From: Flavobacteriales bacterium
GTDB taxonomy: Bacteria; Bacteroidota; Bacteroidia; Flavobacteriales_D; Crocinitomicaceae
Assembly (NCBI GenBank): GCA_947458985.1
Contig: CANHBA010000139.1
Coordinates: forward strand, 1 to 6,038
DNA: 6,038 nt
Reading direction: 5' to 3'
Translations under genes and position numbers: made by a program
Shown: positions 3,635 to 6,038 of the stretch, piece by piece
How the letters are laid out: each line of letters opens with the position of its first letter
How positions within the stretch are numbered: position 1 is the stretch's first letter
Notes under the pieces: model-generated
Databases searched by the model: none
Told to the model about the DNA's origin: nothing
What the model saw: the letters and a program-made list of their open reading frames with translations, nothing else

Positions 3635-6038
3635 ATGTACAAACTATTATCCTTCTTTTTAATAGGCTTTGCCTTACCGCATTTTGTTTCAGCCCAATCC
3701 TATACGGGGCAGCAAAAGCCAACTGTCCACACCCAAAATAAAGGCGCCAACTGCCCGCCGCCCAACCACAGCACTTTCATGGAACTCAACAACGTGCGCG
3801 CCATGGTGCACACCGCGGGCAATTTGTGGCAAATACCCAATCAAAACTATTCGATGTACGAGGTTCCAAAGAACTCCGGCATCAATGCGCTTTTTACAGC
3901 AGCGCTTTGGCTAGGAGGTACTGACGTCAACAACCAATTGAAACTAGCTGCCTTGCGCTACCGCAACGGACAAGACTACTGGACCGGCCCACTCTCCAAA
4001 GTATTCGCCGAAACTACCTACGACAATTGTTCTAAGTTCGACAAACATTTCGTGTCGAGTCAAGATGAAATCAGAGAGTTCAACGCATGGTACGAAGCCG
4101 GTATCTACGACATGCAGAACGGCACCAATACGCAAGACGATCTTTTCCCGAACTACACCGTTCCAAAAATCATCAAAGAATGGCCTGCACATGGCGATGT
4201 ATCTCAAGGCCAAGACTACTACCTCGCACCTTTCTACGACTACAACAACGACGGCACCTACAACTGGCAAGACGGCGACTTTCCTTGGTACGACATCAAA
4301 AAAACCAAAGATTGCAGTACTGAGCGCAAAATCTCACTTTATGGTGACCTCAACTATTGGTGGGTCATGAACGACAAGGGTAATATCCATACCGAAACTG
4401 GCGCCGACCCAATCGGAATGGAAATCAGGGCACAAGCCTTTGCTTTTGCTTCCAACGACGAAGTCAACAACATGACTTTCTACAACTACGAACTCATCAA
4501 CCGCGGTACCCAAACACTCTACAACACCTATTTTGGTTTCTTTACCGACGGTGCGCTCGGCGACCCTTACGACGACTACGTGGGCTGTGATGTCAACCGC
4601 GGTTTAGGCTACTACTACAACGGCGACAACTACGATGGCGACAACTCTGGCTTCAAGGGCTACGGTTACTCACCACCAGCTATTGGCGTAGATTTCTTTG
4701 AAGGCCCGTACCAAGACAACGACGGCATTGACAACGCCTTCGGCATCTGGGACAACGAAGCGCTCAATGGTATTGGTTTTGGAGATGGTGTTATCGACAA
4801 TGAACGCTTCGGCATGCGCCGCTTTTTGTATTATTCAAACACTACAAATGGCGCTAACCCTAACCAAACCGACCCTGTCTATTCCGGCGACTACTACAAC
4901 TATCTGCGTGGTTTCTGGAAAGACGGCACCAAATTCGTTTACGGCGGTAGCGGACACATTTCAGACCCCGAAGCCGATCCAAACACACCCTGTGACTTCA
5001 TGTTCCCGGGCAACACCGACCCACAAGGTTGGGGAACCGGCGGTAACCCTCAAGCCAACTGGACCGAACAAACCGCCAACAACACCCCCAACGACCGCCG
5101 TTTTGTGCAGTCGGCTGGGCCATTTATCTTGAAACCGGGAGCTGTCAACAACATTACAGTTGGCGTTGTTTGGGCGCGTTCGAGCAATGGCGACCCATTT
5201 GCGTCAGTAGAAACGCTACGCAGGGCCGACGACAAAGCACAAGCGCTTTTTGAAAACTGCTTTAAAGTGCTCGACGGGCCCCACGCACCTGATGTGCAAA
5301 CGCAAGAATTGGCCAATGAAGTGATCATCATGCTGTCCAATCCAGTGAATTCCAATAATTACAAAGAAGAATACGAAGAATTCGATCCTTTTATTGTAGC
5401 CCCAGACCCTAACGCCGACAAAACCTACAATTTCCAAGGTTACCAAATTTATCAATTGGCCAATTCGAAGGTATCGAGCTCAGAACTCCAAGACCCCGAT
5501 CAGGCCCGTTTGGTAGCGCAATGCGATATCAAAGATGGCATTGGTAAAATCATCAATTTTGAATTCAGCGACGAGCTCGGCGCTTCCATTCCAGTTCAGC
5601 GCGTCAATGGTGAAGACAAGGGCATTCAGCATAGCTTCCGCGTTCAGACCGACCAATTTGCACAAGGCGACAAAAAACTCGTGAATTTCAAGCGCTATTA
5701 CTACATGGCCATTGCCTATGCGCACAACAATTTCAAAGATTACTCGCCCAACGACCCCCTTTCACTAGACGGCCAAAAGAAACGCTACATTGCCAGCCGC
5801 AAGGCTGCAGTTGGCGAAGTCAAACCCATTGAAGTGATCCCACACAACCCCATGCCAGAAGCAGGCGGAACAGCACAACTCATCGCTTACGGTTCGTCGC
5901 CACAAATTACACGTCTCGACGGCTACGGCAATGGCAACAGAAGCTTAGAGCTTACTGCAGCGAGCATGAAAACCATCCTTACCGATGGCTACATGGCCAA
6001 CCCAACCTACGATTACGGTGCGGGCCCTGTCAATATCA
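3635..6038 (+). CDS. large exported protein, uncharacterised Bacteroidota family, probable T9SS substrate (3' partial)
   Basis: The frame is open from ATG 3635 to the right edge: 801 complete codons, no stop. An in-frame TAG at 3593-3595 limits the upstream extension. Residues 1-20 form a signal peptide (charged start, LLSFFLIGFAL core, cleavage likely after VSA). Conserved-looking blocks follow: NNVRAMVHTAGNLW about 52-65; SGINALFTAALWLGG about 80-94; DYNNDG at 202-207 with DGDFP at 213-217; GNIHTE at 249-254 and PIGMEI at 259-264; FAFASNDEVNN at 269-279; DDYVGCDVNRGLGYYYNGD at 313-331; PPAIGVDFFEGP at 347-358. Residues about 550-700 look like a beta-sandwich or FN3-like module, with YQIYQL near 603 and YYYMAIAYA at 688-696. 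I recognise this pattern from large Bacteroidota proteins annotated only by a C-terminal T9SS sorting domain; that domain would lie beyond the window. Function unknown: no catalytic motif is visible. Codons are biased to TAC, AAC and GAC. Confidence 0.88.
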   Translation, partial: MYKLLSFFLIGFALPHFVSAQSYTGQQKPTVHTQNKGANCPPPNHSTFMELNNVRAMVHTAGNLWQIPNQNYSMYEVPKNSGINALFTAALWLGGTDVNNQLKLAALRYRNGQDYWTGPLSKVFAETTYDNCSKFDKHFVSSQDEIREFNAWYEAGIYDMQNGTNTQDDLFPNYTVPKIIKEWPAHGDVSQGQDYYLAPFYDYNNDGTYNWQDGDFPWYDIKKTKDCSTERKISLYGDLNYWWVMNDKGNIHTETGADPIGMEIRAQAFAFASNDEVNNMTFYNYELINRGTQTLYNTYFGFFTDGALGDPYDDYVGCDVNRGLGYYYNGDNYDGDNSGFKGYGYSPPAIGVDFFEGPYQDNDGIDNAFGIWDNEALNGIGFGDGVIDNERFGMRRFLYYSNTTNGANPNQTDPVYSGDYYNYLRGFWKDGTKFVYGGSGHISDPEADPNTPCDFMFPGNTDPQGWGTGGNPQANWTEQTANNTPNDRRFVQSAGPFILKPGAVNNITVGVVWARSSNGDPFASVETLRRADDKAQALFENCFKVLDGPHAPDVQTQELANEVIIMLSNPVNSNNYKEEYEEFDPFIVAPDPNADKTYNFQGYQIYQLANSKVSSSELQDPDQARLVAQCDIKDGIGKIINFEFSDELGASIPVQRVNGEDKGIQHSFRVQTDQFAQGDKKLVNFKRYYYMAIAYAHNNFKDYSPNDPLSLDGQKKRYIASRKAAVGEVKPIEVIPHNPMPEAGGTAQLIAYGSSPQITRLDGYGNGNRSLELTAASMKTILTDGYMANPTYDYGAGPVNI

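Noticed and set aside
3944..4270. Minus-strand open frame with a valine-rich N terminus opposite the secreted-protein gene
   Set aside because: The Val run is the antisense of Asn/Asp/Tyr-rich codons (AAC, GAC, TAC) in the real gene.
4065..5132. Thr-rich plus-strand frames inside the secreted-protein gene
   Set aside because: Frame-shifted readings of the same AC-rich codons; the main frame is open for 801 codons with a signal peptide and family motifs.
5050..5725. Minus-strand open frames opposite the secreted-protein gene
   Set aside because: No recognisable domains and fully antisense to the main reading frame.
3635..6038. Could the secreted-protein gene be broken or frameshifted?
   Set aside because: The frame stays open and the motif blocks occur in one frame; it is only cut by the window edge.

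Overview
The window looks like chromosomal DNA from a member of the Bacteroidota. The signs are: several perfect matches to the Bacteroidetes -7 promoter box TAnnTTTG; little sign of Shine-Dalgarno sequences; the linked genes ftsX, DUF3098, uppP and truB, an arrangement I know from this phylum; and a large secreted protein of a type found in Bacteroidota that carry a type IX secretion system (T9SS). The order or family cannot be fixed from the sequence alone.

Layout, left to right. Positions 1-54 may be the last codons of an unknown plus-strand gene. A near-perfect inverted repeat at 71-100 ends transcription of a minus-strand tRNA-Leu(CAA) gene (102-183), whose promoter lies at 207-237. An orphan 55-residue basic helical protein is encoded on the plus strand at 329-496. 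It runs head-on into a compact minus-strand operon (3166 down to 517): ftsX, a DUF3098 membrane protein, uppP and truB, with junctions of 2 bp, 3 bp and a one-base stop/start overlap. Upstream on the same strand is a group III truncated haemoglobin (3240-3593). Only 41 bp away, and divergent, a long gene starts at 3635 and runs off the right end. Its 801 visible residues begin with a signal peptide and match an uncharacterised family of large Bacteroidota exported proteins.

How the genes work together. FtsX (control of septal peptidoglycan hydrolysis) and UppP (recycling of the undecaprenyl lipid carrier) both serve cell-wall growth, and the DUF3098 protein between them is a candidate envelope partner. 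TruB modifies tRNA and appears to be a passenger in the operon. The globin and the secreted protein share a start region too short for ordinary separated promoters and leaders, and several promoter-like boxes lie only 3-7 nt from start codons, which raises the possibility of very short or absent 5' leaders.

I see no mobile element, CRISPR array, phage gene or defence system. The least-explained content is the large secreted protein, the 55-residue protein and the start-codon-proximal promoter boxes.
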